NCBI GenBank assembly: GCA_021786915.1
Contig: JAJYMP010000184.1
Coordinates: forward strand, 1-11,607
Length of the DNA stretch: 11,607 nucleotides
Direction of reading: 5' to 3'
DNA from: Chloroflexota bacterium
GTDB taxonomy: Bacteria > Chloroflexota > Limnocylindria > Limnocylindrales > CSP1-4
In this document: piece after piece, positions 1 to 7,648 of the stretch
Numbering within the stretch: the first letter of the stretch is position 1
Layout: every line of letters begins with the position of its first letter
The notes under the pieces: generated by a model
The model's database searches: none
What the model was told of the DNA's origin: nothing
What the model saw: only the letters and a program-made list of their open reading frames with translations
Translations under genes and position numbers: made by a program

Positions 1-954
1 CGAGGGCGGCAGGGCGAGGTTGTAGGCGCGCGCGAGGCGGGTGATCGAGTCGAGCAGGATCACGACGTCCCGCCCGGTCTCCACCTGGCGCTTGGCGATC
101 TCGAGCGCCATCTCCGCAACGTGCGTGTGGTTCTCGGTGGGCTCGTCGAAGGTGGAGCTGATGACCTCGCCGTGGACCGAGCGCCGCATGTCCGTGACCT
201 CCTCGGGCCGCTCGCCGATGAGGGCCACCATCAGGAGGATGTCGGGGTAGTTGGCGGTGATGCCGTTCGCGATGGCCTTGAGCAGCATCGTCTTGCCGGC
301 CTTGGGCGGCGACACGATCAGCGCGCGCTGGCCCTTGCCGAGCGGGTTGACGAGGTTGACGAGCCGCTGCGAGAGGTTCTTCGGGTCGGACTCGAGGTTG
401 ATCAGCTCGATCGGGTGGATCGGCGTCAGGTCGTTGAAGAACGGCCGACGGCGGGCGGTCTCGGTGTCGACGCCGTTCACGGTGTCGACGCGGATCAGGC
501 CCCAGTACTTCTCGCCCTCGCGCGGCGCGCGGACGGCGCCGACGACGCGGTCGCCCACGCGCAGGCCGAAGCGGCGGACCTGGCTCGAGCTGACGTAGAC
601 GTCCTCTGCGCTGGGCAGCAGGCCGTGGCGGCGCATGAAGCCGTAGCCCTCGTCGACGACATCGAGGATGCCGAAAGCGAAGTCCAGGCCGGCCCGCTCG
701 GTCTGCGCCTGGAGGATCGCGTCGACGAGGTCCTCCCGGCGGTCGGCGCGGGTGTCGATCTCCAGGCTCTTGCCGACGTCGCGCAGCTCCTTGACCGACA
801 TCTCGCTGAGGTCGCGGATGTCGAGGTCGTTCCGCTCGCGCGCGGCTTCGAGCTCTGCGACTTCGTCCTGCTCGGTGACCGGCAGGCGGTTCGTCTGGGA
901 GCGGCGGCGCGAGCGGCGGTTGCGGCTCGGGCGCTGGTCGGGGCCGTTCGGCAT
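1..954 (-). CDS. rho: Transcription termination factor Rho (C-terminus cut by window edge)
   Basis: This is an ATP-driven hexameric RNA helicase that ends transcription at Rho-dependent sites in the cytoplasm. The reading frame covers 318 residues from ATG at 954 to the window edge; the family usually has about 420 or more, so the C-terminal motor part is missing here. A short basic Arg/Asn/Ser-rich tail (residues 1-20) comes first. A SAP-like Rho N-domain follows (about 45-85, with SVKELRD), then the cold-shock-like RNA-binding domain (about 88-165, with GYGFMR and DVYVSSSQVRRFGLR). The ATPase core has a P-loop SPPKAGKT with Lys221, then IGERPEEVTDM and LLDSITRLARAYN. A GAGGA ribosome binding site lies 11 bases before the ATG. 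A strong promoter lies about 125 bases upstream, so the gene appears to be transcribed separately from pyrG. Identification is certain from the motifs. Confidence 0.97.
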   Translation of the reverse strand, partial: MPNGPDQRPSRNRRSRRRSQTNRLPVTEQDEVAELEAARERNDLDIRDLSEMSVKELRDVGKSLEIDTRADRREDLVDAILQAQTERAGLDFAFGILDVVDEGYGFMRRHGLLPSAEDVYVSSSQVRRFGLRVGDRVVGAVRAPREGEKYWGLIRVDTVNGVDTETARRRPFFNDLTPIHPIELINLESDPKNLSQRLVNLVNPLGKGQRALIVSPPKAGKTMLLKAIANGITANYPDILLMVALIGERPEEVTDMRRSVHGEVISSTFDEPTENHTHVAEMALEIAKRQVETGRDVVILLDSITRLARAYNLALPPS

Positions 955-1078
955 GGAGGGGGATGTCCTCGGGGTGAGTGCGACTCGGGTCAGAACCGGT
1001 CGGGATTTGGGCGCGCCACGGGCCGTGCTTCGCGCGGAATCACTCGTACGTCGCGCGCGACCGGTGGGGGTGCCCCGG

Positions 1079-1108
1079 ATCATATGGGACCATGCCGCGC
1101 CCCGTCAA
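1079..1108 (-). promoter_or_regulatory. Sigma70-type promoter of rho
   Basis: On the minus strand, TTGACG (1108-1103) and TATGAT (1084-1079) are separated by 18 bases. Each hexamer is 5 of 6 to consensus, which is notable in such GC-rich DNA. The predicted start near 1072 gives a leader of about 118 bases before the rho ATG. The leader contains the 12-base palindrome GTCGCGCGCGAC (1050-1061) and a C-rich stretch. Rho is autoregulated through its leader in several bacteria, but autoregulation here is only an inference. Confidence 0.75.
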
Positions 1109-1110
1109 CG

Positions 1111-1144
1111 TTTCGGTTTCGGCGTGCGGTTTCGGCGCGTTCGG
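1111..1144. repeat. Short TTTCGG iterations just upstream of the rho promoter
   Basis: On the plus strand TTTCGG occurs at 1111-1116, 1117-1122 and 1130-1135, followed by TTCGG at 1140-1144. On the rho coding strand these read as CCGAAA steps ending two bases before the -35 hexamer. The placement would suit an activator site or an upstream promoter element. No protein can be named. Confidence 0.4.
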
Positions 1145-1537
1145 TTCGCCCCCGCTCGGCCCGCAGCCAGCTTCGCTCGTACCGCCGCCCTGCGGCGGTC
1201 ATCCAACAGGCGACAACGCCCCCGTGCACGGGCCGGGGACGCGGTCCGCTCCTACCGACGCCCGGAGGCGATAGGAGCGATTCCTTCGAGATAGGCGCCG
1301 CGGAGCGGCGATACGAGCGTCGCCGCGGGCGGAAGCAGCACGGCCGGGACGGTGCCCCACCGCCGGGACGCGGCCGGCGGCAGATCGACGAGGGGCAGAT
1401 CGACAAGCCCCGGCTCGTGCGCGTCAAACTCCATGCGCGGCACTGTGGCGTGTCGCGGCCGTTTGCGCACCTGAGGCGAACGCCGCATTGCCACCGGCTC
1501 AGGCTGACACGGCAGCTGCGGGCCGTCGCAAGCCCGA
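1145..1537. other. Intergenic stretch between repeat copy 1 and the rho promoter, with two hairpins
   Basis: No convincing gene is seen here. Two inverted repeats stand out. One is ACCGCCGC/GCGGCGGT with a 3-base loop (1181-1199). The other is an 11-bp stem, CGCTCCTATCG with CGGTAGGAGCG on the minus strand (1279-1247), which includes one T-G wobble. Neither is followed by a T-run on the minus strand, so neither is a standard intrinsic terminator. A 60-codon minus-strand frame (1434-1252) with a tandem 15-base duplication (LVDLP twice) is open, but it has no ribosome binding site and mixed third positions. This is where murA- or glpX-like genes sit in some relatives; I could not recognise any remnant of them. 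Confidence 0.5.
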
Positions 1538-1751
1538 GCCTGGTGACCCATTCCTGAGGTCGCCCGCCGGCTGCCGCGCGGGACCCCCGCCGCGCGCCGG
1601 CGGCTGAGTCGTGCTGGGGTCGCCGCGCGCGGCGGCGTGCGCGGACGCCGGCCAGAACCGGGGGCCCGCGGCTTGGCCCGTGCGCGCGGGGGGCGCTCCT
1701 GACCCCGACGCGACTCAAGCAGCGAGGGACCAGCGGATCGGAACACTGGCC
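1538..1751 (-). repeat. Dispersed 214-bp inverted-repeat element, copy 1
   Basis: Read on the minus strand, the left end is GGCCAGTGTTCCGATCC (1751-1735). The right end, read inward on the plus strand, is GCCTGGTGACCCATTCC (1538-1554). The two ends match at 12 of 17 positions as terminal inverted repeats. An inner inverted repeat pairs GAGTCGCGTCGGGGTC with GACCCCAGCACGACTC. Copy 2 has the same length and orientation, and copy 3 is inverted. The left end begins immediately after the transaldolase C-terminal remnant, whose frame then reads into the element without a stop. A further hairpin, GCCGCCGGC/GCCGGCGGG, lies near the right end. No protein is assigned. The element could be MITE-like or a structured RNA element. 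Confidence 0.85.
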
Positions 1752-1984
1752 GTCCCTCCGCCGCAGCCCGGGCGGCCGCCCAGTCGTTGCGGAAGCGCTC
1801 GATGCCAAGGTCTGTCAGCGGGTGGTGGACCATCTGCTGGAGCACCTTGAACGGCAGCGTGGCGACGTGGGCGCCGGCAAGCGCAGCCTCGGTCACGTGG
1901 CGCGGGTTTGATGTCGTCGAGGCGGCCGACGAAGGGCGACAGGAGCGACGCGCCCGTCTTGGCGGCGAGCGGCCCCTGGTTGGC
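1748..1984 (-). pseudogene. tal: Transaldolase (fructose-6-phosphate aldolase-like) remnant
   Basis: Two family blocks are present in different frames. The first (1984 to about 1899) reads [20 protein letters not shown] followed by RLDDI, which is the lysine-barrel strand and following loop of the small TalC/Fsa-type transaldolases. The second, starting near 1900, reads [20 protein letters not shown] followed by [13 protein letters not shown] and [13 protein letters not shown], the C-terminal end of the same family. In intact members about 30 residues separate RLDDI from the PRHVTEA block; here they are fused out of frame. The N-terminal half or more, including the region expected between pyrG and ANQ, is absent: pyrG stops only about 60 bases upstream. 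The 3' end runs into repeat copy 1 without a stop codon. Position between pyrG and rho matches the ancestral gene order, so this is the decayed resident gene. An assembly deletion is a less likely alternative. Confidence 0.88.
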
Positions 1985-2043
1985 GGGGCGCCGGCGGGTG
2001 GCGACGGCCCCGGGGCGGGCCTCGCCAGGGCGCCGGAGTTGCG

Positions 2044-3782
<1,739 letters not shown>

Positions 3783-3841
3783 GCCTGTGCGGGTTGCGAT
3801 TGGGGTTCGGCGGGCCGCGCCACCCTCGCAAGGCCATTGCC

Positions 3842-4055
3842 GGCCAGTGTCCCGTTCCTGAGGTCGCCCCCTGGTTGCCGCCCGGGACCCTCGCCGCGCG
3901 CCGGCGGCTGAGTCGTGCCGGGGTCGCCACGCGCCGCGGCGTGCGCGGGCGCCGACCCGAACGGGCGGTCCGCGGCGCGGCCCGTGCGCGCGGGGGGCGC
4001 TCCTGACCCCGACGCGACTCAACCGGCGAGGGGTCGGCGGATCGGGACGCTAGGG
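3842..4055 (-). repeat. Dispersed 214-bp inverted-repeat element, copy 2
   Basis: The right end, read inward on the plus strand, is GGCCAGTGTCCCGTTCC (3842-3858). It matches the left end of copy 1 at 15 of 17 positions, which shows that the two ends are versions of one terminal inverted repeat. The left end, read on the minus strand, is CCCTAGCGTCCCGATCC (4055-4039). The inner pair is GAGTCGCGTCGGGGTC and GACCCCGGCACGACTC; relative to copy 1 one mismatch has become a C-G pair. The left end includes the last Pro codon and the TAG stop of the hydrolase gene. The right end lies about 60 bases upstream of the pyrG -35 hexamer. Confidence 0.87.
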
Positions 4056-5609
4056 GGCGAACGTGGGCGAGGGGTCCTTGCAGACCGTGCCCTGGGCGGG
4101 CGTGGTCAGCTTGGTGAGGTATGCCCCCGCCGCGCCGCTGAGGCACGGGTTGTTCAGCATCGAGCCGCCGGTCGTGTGGCCGAGGCCGTCGCGCATCAGC
4201 ACGACCCCAGTGCCGAGCGCATCGGCGAGGGGCTGGGCCATGAAGGGCGGCGTGGCGGGGTCGTACCTCGACGCGATGACCAGGATCGGCGGCAGGCCGG
4301 CGGGCGGGGCGCCGACCTTGACCGGGCTCGCCTCGACGGGCCAGGAGAGACAGCCGTAGGCATCCGCGAGCACGACGTAAGCCGCAAACTCCGGCGCGGC
4401 CGCCCGGGTCTTCGCGAACGCCGTCTCGATGGCGCCGGGCGTGGGCAGGTGGGCCGCGTCCAGGCACGATGTCGCCAGGTAGGACCCCAGGTCCACTTGC
4501 TCGTAGTAGTAGTTCGCGACGGCCAGCAGGGTCTCGCCGTTTCCTCGCTGCGCGTCGGCCAGGGCCTGCATGAGGGGCTGCGGGTCGTCCGCGTACAGGA
4601 AGGTGATGACGCCGGTCACCGCCTCGCCGCGACCCAGCTTGCCCGTCCCGGCCGCGATTGGCTGGCGGTCAAGGCGCGCCATGAGTTCCGCGTAGGCCTT
4701 GGCCGGCTTGCCGCCGTTGTGGAAGGGGCAGGCCTTGGCCGAGGCGCACAGGGCCATCACGTGGTCGAAGGCGGTCTCGAAGCCGCGCGCCTGGCCATCG
4801 TCGCGACCCTGGAGGTCGAGCGTCGGATCCACAGGCCCGTCGAGGATCGCGGCGCGCAGCCGGGTCGGGAACATCGTCGCGTAGAGGTAGCCCAGGTACG
4901 TGCCGTAGGACCAGCCGTAGTAGCTGATCGTCGTCTCGCCCATCGCGGCGCGGATCGCGTCCATGTCCCGGGCCGTGTTCGCCTCGGAGAGGTACGGCAG
5001 GAGGTCGCCGCTCGCCGCTTGGCACTGGGTGGCGACCTCGCCGAAGACGGTGGCGTAGGCAGCGATGGCCGCCTCCGTCGCCGGGTCCGGGTCGAGAGCC
5101 TCCGCCTTTGCGATCGTCACCTGGTCGGGACACGTCAGGCCGCGACTCAGCCCGACGCCGCGCGGATCCCAGCTGACCAGGTCGAAACGGTCGGCGATGT
5201 CGGGCGGCAGGAGGCCGTCTGCGCGCGACAGCATCTCAACCCCCGAGCCGCCGGGGCCGCCCGGATTGAGGAACAGCGTGCCGACGCGCTGCGACGGGCT
5301 GCGGACTCTGTGCCGGACGACTGCCAGCGTGATCGTCCCCGCGTTCGGGTGGTCGTAGTCGAGGGGCACCGTGACCGTCGTGGATTCGTTGGGGCCCAGG
5401 GTCCAGGTGAGCCCGCCGGTCGTGAGCGACGGGCCCGGTGCGCCCTGCGCGGCGGGCGTGCCTGTGGGCGCAGGGCTGGGCTGCGGCGTGCCGGTCGGGG
5501 CGGACCACGGGGCCGGCGAGGGCGACGGGGACGGCGAGGGGGCAGGAGCGCCGCAGCCGGCAATGCCGATGGCGATCGCCAGGATCGCGGTCGAGACGTG
5601 GCGGCTCAT
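4050..5609 (-). CDS. Lipoprotein alpha/beta hydrolase, tripeptidyl aminopeptidase-like (TAP/S33 type)
   Basis: The product (519 residues) is probably an exported, lipid-anchored peptidase or esterase. Residues 4-19 form a signal peptide ending in the lipobox IAGC (Cys19). A Pro/Ser/Thr-rich linker (about 21-58) follows, as in surface lipoproteins. The fold shows the oxyanion segment NPGGPGGSG (115-123), the nucleophile elbow GWSYGT with Ser234, an acid at Asp450 (ASRYDPATPP) and His478 (GLGHTTG). The C-terminal end with PCLSGAAGAYL is the TAP-like domain. The ATG at 5609 has GGAGGG eight bases upstream. Homologues release tripeptides or cleave small esters outside the cell; the substrate here is unknown. 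The stop codon is supplied by repeat copy 2, so a short tail may have been lost. A 90-base gap carrying two palindromes separates it from the permease upstream. Confidence 0.9.
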   Translation of the reverse strand: MSRHVSTAILAIAIGIAGCGAPAPSPSPSPSPAPWSAPTGTPQPSPAPTGTPAAQGAPGPSLTTGGLTWTLGPNESTTVTVPLDYDHPNAGTITLAVVRHRVRSPSQRVGTLFLNPGGPGGSGVEMLSRADGLLPPDIADRFDLVSWDPRGVGLSRGLTCPDQVTIAKAEALDPDPATEAAIAAYATVFGEVATQCQAASGDLLPYLSEANTARDMDAIRAAMGETTISYYGWSYGTYLGYLYATMFPTRLRAAILDGPVDPTLDLQGRDDGQARGFETAFDHVMALCASAKACPFHNGGKPAKAYAELMARLDRQPIAAGTGKLGRGEAVTGVITFLYADDPQPLMQALADAQRGNGETLLAVANYYYEQVDLGSYLATSCLDAAHLPTPGAIETAFAKTRAAAPEFAAYVVLADAYGCLSWPVEASPVKVGAPPAGLPPILVIASRYDPATPPFMAQPLADALGTGVVLMRDGLGHTTGGSMLNNPCLSGAAGAYLTKLTTPAQGTVCKDPSPTFAP

Positions 5610-5623
5610 GCGGCGGTGGACCC

Positions 5624-5651
5624 TCCGCCGGGAGCGTACGCTCCCGGCGGA
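5624..5651. promoter_or_regulatory. 28-bp perfect palindrome at the hydrolase ribosome binding site
   Basis: The arms are TCCGCCGGGAGCGT and its exact complement, 14 bases each with no spacer. On the minus strand the last three bases (GGA) are the first half of the GGAGGG ribosome binding site (5626-5621) of the hydrolase gene. It could be an operator for a dimeric regulator, or an RNA hairpin that hides the ribosome binding site. No T-run follows, so a simple intrinsic terminator is unlikely. Confidence 0.7.
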
Positions 5652-5673
5652 CCCGGCGGCAATGGACGCGCTC

Positions 5674-5688
5674 GCAGGCCTGGCCTGC
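5674..5688. repeat. Short inverted repeat between permease and hydrolase genes
   Basis: GCAGGCC and GGCCTGC flank a single central base. It lies 11 bases after the permease stop codon on the minus strand. It may stabilise the 3' end of the permease message. No T-run follows, so it is not a clear terminator. Confidence 0.4.
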
Positions 5689-5699
5689 CGGGCCGGGTC

Positions 5700-6551
5700 C
5701 TACCCCGCCATCCCCAGGCGATTGCGGACGGAGGCTGGCACCATCGCCGCCCGCCGCGTGACCGCCACGCCGAGCACGATGATCCCGCCGCCCACCGCCT
5801 GCGCCGGCCCGACCGGCTCCCCGAGCAACGCCGCGCCGAGCAGGACGGCACCCGCCGGCACCAGCAGCTGCATCGCCGAGGTGCGCGTGGGGCCGACGAG
5901 GCGCACGGCGTTGAACACCAGGACGTTGGCGATCCCGGCCGCGAGAACGCCCGCGTAGAGGATCCCGGCGACAGCCGTGAGCGGGACGGATGCCGGTGGG
6001 GTCGTGACAACATCCCACACCCCGAACGGGAGGAGGAACAGGAATCCGCCGAGAACAGTCCACGTGGTCGCGGTCAGCGGGTCCACGTGGCGCAGCACCC
6101 GCGTGCCCAGCACCGTGTACACCGCCCAAAGCAGTGCCGCCGTCAGCGTCAGCCAGTCGCCGGCGAGCGACTGGTCGAGCCCCAGCCCGGAGCCGGCCCC
6201 GATGACGACCGCCACGCCCGCGAAGGCCGTCAGCGCCCCGGCCAGCTTCGGAGGGCTGAGCCGGTCCAGCCCGACGGCGGCTGCCAGAAGCGCGACGGCC
6301 ACCGGCGACGCCGCGATGATCAGGGCGCTGTCACCGGCGGTGATCTGGGTGAGGCCCGTGGTCCACAGCACCTGGTAGGCGCCGAACCCGAGCATGCCCA
6401 GCGCGAGGAGCGGCAGCGTGAACCGCCCGGGTGAGCGGATCGGGCCGGAGCGCCAGCGCAGCAGCAGGAACAGCGTCACGGCCGCCACCCCGAAACGGGA
6501 GGTCGTGAACGTGAGCGGCCCGAGCACGGTGATCGCCGACTTGACGACCAC
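5700..6551 (-). CDS. EamA/DMT-family permease (start uncertain, probably upstream)
   Basis: This is an inner-membrane transporter of the drug/metabolite superfamily, with two EamA repeats (about residues 1-130 and 145-270) and about ten hydrophobic segments in total. Typical family segments include FGAYQVLWTTGL, AGDSALIIAASPVAVALLAA and PAGAVLLGAALLGEP. The substrate cannot be told from sequence. The coordinates use GTG at 6551, which cuts through the first membrane segment: the same frame upstream reads LVTVLIWAANFVVVKSAI, a classic first helix. That upstream frame stays open to 6750 but has no ATG, GTG or TTG codon. CTG at 6707, preceded by GGAAGG, or ATC at 6602, are the only faint alternatives. 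A terminator-like hairpin (6622-6656) lies in this interval. The true gene may extend to about 6605-6707, or may carry a 5' lesion. Confidence 0.85.
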   Translation of the reverse strand: MVVKSAITVLGPLTFTTSRFGVAAVTLFLLLRWRSGPIRSPGRFTLPLLALGMLGFGAYQVLWTTGLTQITAGDSALIIAASPVAVALLAAAVGLDRLSPPKLAGALTAFAGVAVVIGAGSGLGLDQSLAGDWLTLTAALLWAVYTVLGTRVLRHVDPLTATTWTVLGGFLFLLPFGVWDVVTTPPASVPLTAVAGILYAGVLAAGIANVLVFNAVRLVGPTRTSAMQLLVPAGAVLLGAALLGEPVGPAQAVGGGIIVLGVAVTRRAAMVPASVRNRLGMAG

Positions 6552-6617
6552 GAAGTTGGCCGCCCAGATGAGGACCGTGACGAGGACGCCGGCCTCGGCG
6601 ATCCGGCGCTCGCGCGC

Positions 6618-6656
6618 AGAAACGGCGACGCCCGCCGGTCTGGCGGGCGTCGCCGT
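6618..6656 (-). terminator. Strong hairpin with short T-run after the 51-residue gene
   Basis: Arms of 15 bases match perfectly (ACGGCGACGCCCGCC and its complement) around the 5-base loop AGACC. On the minus strand TTTCTG ends the structure. It lies about 48 bases after the stop of the 51-residue gene and just before the first membrane helix of the permease. The T-run is short, so it may be a partial terminator or attenuator. Confidence 0.6.
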
Positions 6657-6703
6657 GCGAAGCGTCGGCGATCCGGCGGCCCCCGCCGGTGATGAGCTGT
6701 CGA

Positions 6704-6859
6704 TCAGGCGCCTTCCTGCTCGAGCTCGAGCGCCTCCTCGTCGTCCTCCTCAGTGAGCTTGAGCCAGACGAACAGCCCGGCCAGCACGATGAGGGGGATG
6801 ATGATCATGGCGCCCAGGGTGATCCCAAGAGCGACGGCTACGGTCCGCAGCGCTTTCAT
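6704..6859 (-). CDS. Small single-pass membrane protein with acidic tail, 51 residues
   Basis: I do not recognise a family. The protein starts MKALRTVAVALGITLG, has one long hydrophobic stretch (about residues 5-33, including IIIPLIVLAGLFVWL), and ends in a highly acidic tail of Glu and Asp (residues 37-49). With Lys2 and Arg5 before the helix, the N-terminus probably stays inside, which would place the acidic tail outside; the orientation is inferred. The gene has an excellent ribosome binding site, GAGGAGG nine bases before the ATG. A good promoter lies about 40 bases upstream, and a strong hairpin lies downstream. These flanking signals argue for a real, separately transcribed gene. Confidence 0.82.
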   Translation of the reverse strand: MKALRTVAVALGITLGAMIIIPLIVLAGLFVWLKLTEEDDEEALELEQEGA

Positions 6860-6896
6860 GCGACGGGACCTCCTCTGCTACTGCGTGGTGGGCGAG

Positions 6897-6925
6897 ATTG
6901 TGCCGCCTGCCAGGCGACCTGTCAT
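6897..6925 (-). promoter_or_regulatory. Promoter of the 51-residue membrane protein
   Basis: ATGACA (6925-6920, 5 of 6 to consensus) and CACAAT (6902-6897, 4 of 6) are 17 bases apart on the minus strand. The -35 hexamer overlaps the TGA stop codon of the upstream 174-residue gene. The leader before the ATG at 6859 would be about 30 bases and contains GAGGAGG. Confidence 0.6.
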
Positions 6926-7446
6926 CCGCCGGAGGCGGGGGTTGCGGATCCGGCCCGCGCGCGGAGGGAGGGGCCGCGGGCGACGAGCCCTTCGACGTCC
7001 TCGGCTGTGAACTCGGCGAGGACGTGGTGCGCCGCGCCCTGACCCGACACCAGCAGCCGGACGACATACGCCCCGTCCTGCTCGAACAGGAAGACGTCGC
7101 GCGGCTTCTGCTCGTCCATCCACCGACCGATCACGCGGAGCGCGCGCTCGTGGAGGCCCGCCTGCGCGGTGCCGGGCGGGTCGCCGCTGCCACGGCGCTT
7201 GATGGCCTCCTCCATAAACTTGGCGATGTCCTCGTCGAGGTAGGTCAGGGTCTCCTTGACCACGGAGCCCACCGATTCCGACCACGCGCTGGAACCGCCC
7301 TGGCTGGTGACGAGACCCTGGACGACGTACCCGTCGGGCACCTCCAGCAGCAGGACGTCCCGCATGTTCCGTCGGTCGAGGAAGGCGCCGATCGAGCGGA
7401 AGACCTCCTCGAAGTCCTGGCGCGGGCTTCCCTCGTAGATCCGCAT
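6922..7446 (-). CDS. Uncharacterised protein with two tandem copies of one domain, 174 residues
   Basis: No family is recognised. The protein is soluble, with no signal peptide or membrane helix, and contains an internal duplication. Residues 12-50 (FRSIGAFLDRRNMRDVLLLE, then DGYVVQGLVTSQG) align with residues 98-137 (LRVIGRWMDEQKPRDVFLFE, then GAYVVRLLVSGQG). After each, a similar segment follows (LDEDIAKFM and TAEDVEGLV). The shared pattern is IGxxxDxxxxRDVxLxE, then YVVxxLVxxQG, suggesting helix-strand-strand units. I chose ATG at 7446 because AAGGAGG lies four bases upstream. A longer frame upstream has no comparable start. The gene is separately promoted and sits between psuG and the small membrane protein gene. 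The function is unknown; a sensing or binding module is only a guess. Confidence 0.85.
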   Translation of the reverse strand: MRIYEGSPRQDFEEVFRSIGAFLDRRNMRDVLLLEVPDGYVVQGLVTSQGGSSAWSESVGSVVKETLTYLDEDIAKFMEEAIKRRGSGDPPGTAQAGLHERALRVIGRWMDEQKPRDVFLFEQDGAYVVRLLVSGQGAAHHVLAEFTAEDVEGLVARGPSLRARAGSATPASGG

Positions 7447-7571
7447 CGAGCCTCCTTGCGGCGCGTCGCGCCCGTCCGAGCGGCGATGCCCTTGCGAACC
7501 GGTCCTCCGGTGTGAGCAGGCCGCGGTCCCTCGCCCGCCGCTCGCTCGCACGGAACAGGACGGTCGCGACG

Positions 7572-7600
7572 AGTGTAGTCATCGGCCCCGTCCCGAACAA
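7572..7600 (-). promoter_or_regulatory. Predicted promoter of the 174-residue protein gene
   Basis: TTGTTC (7600-7595) and TACACT (7577-7572) are 17 bases apart on the minus strand, at 3 of 6 and 4 of 6 to consensus. The start would be near 7565, giving a leader of about 118 bases before the ATG at 7446. Support is moderate. Confidence 0.4.
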
Positions 7601-7648
7601 GACGCTCCGGCGGTCTTCAGCCGGACCTCGACCGGGCCCGGAGCCAGG

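Noticed and set aside
1252..1434. 60-codon minus-strand frame with a tandem LVDLP duplication
   Set aside because: No ribosome binding site, mixed third codon positions, and its end overlaps a hairpin. Not strong enough to call a gene.
121..1557. 478-codon plus-strand frame covering rho and the upstream region
   Set aside because: It is antisense to rho, whose minus-strand frame has the P-loop, RNA-binding motifs and a promoter. The translation is low-complexity.
1611..1748. A short frame conserved in all three repeat copies ([22 protein letters not shown])
   Set aside because: The frame exists in all copies, but other frames of the repeat are open as well because of high GC. There is no ribosome binding site, and differences between copies do not favour silent positions clearly. 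The conserved stems explain the sequence better.
5624..5651. 28-bp palindrome as a simple intrinsic terminator for the permease
   Set aside because: No T-run follows on either strand, and the structure overlaps the next gene's ribosome binding site. A regulatory role is more likely.
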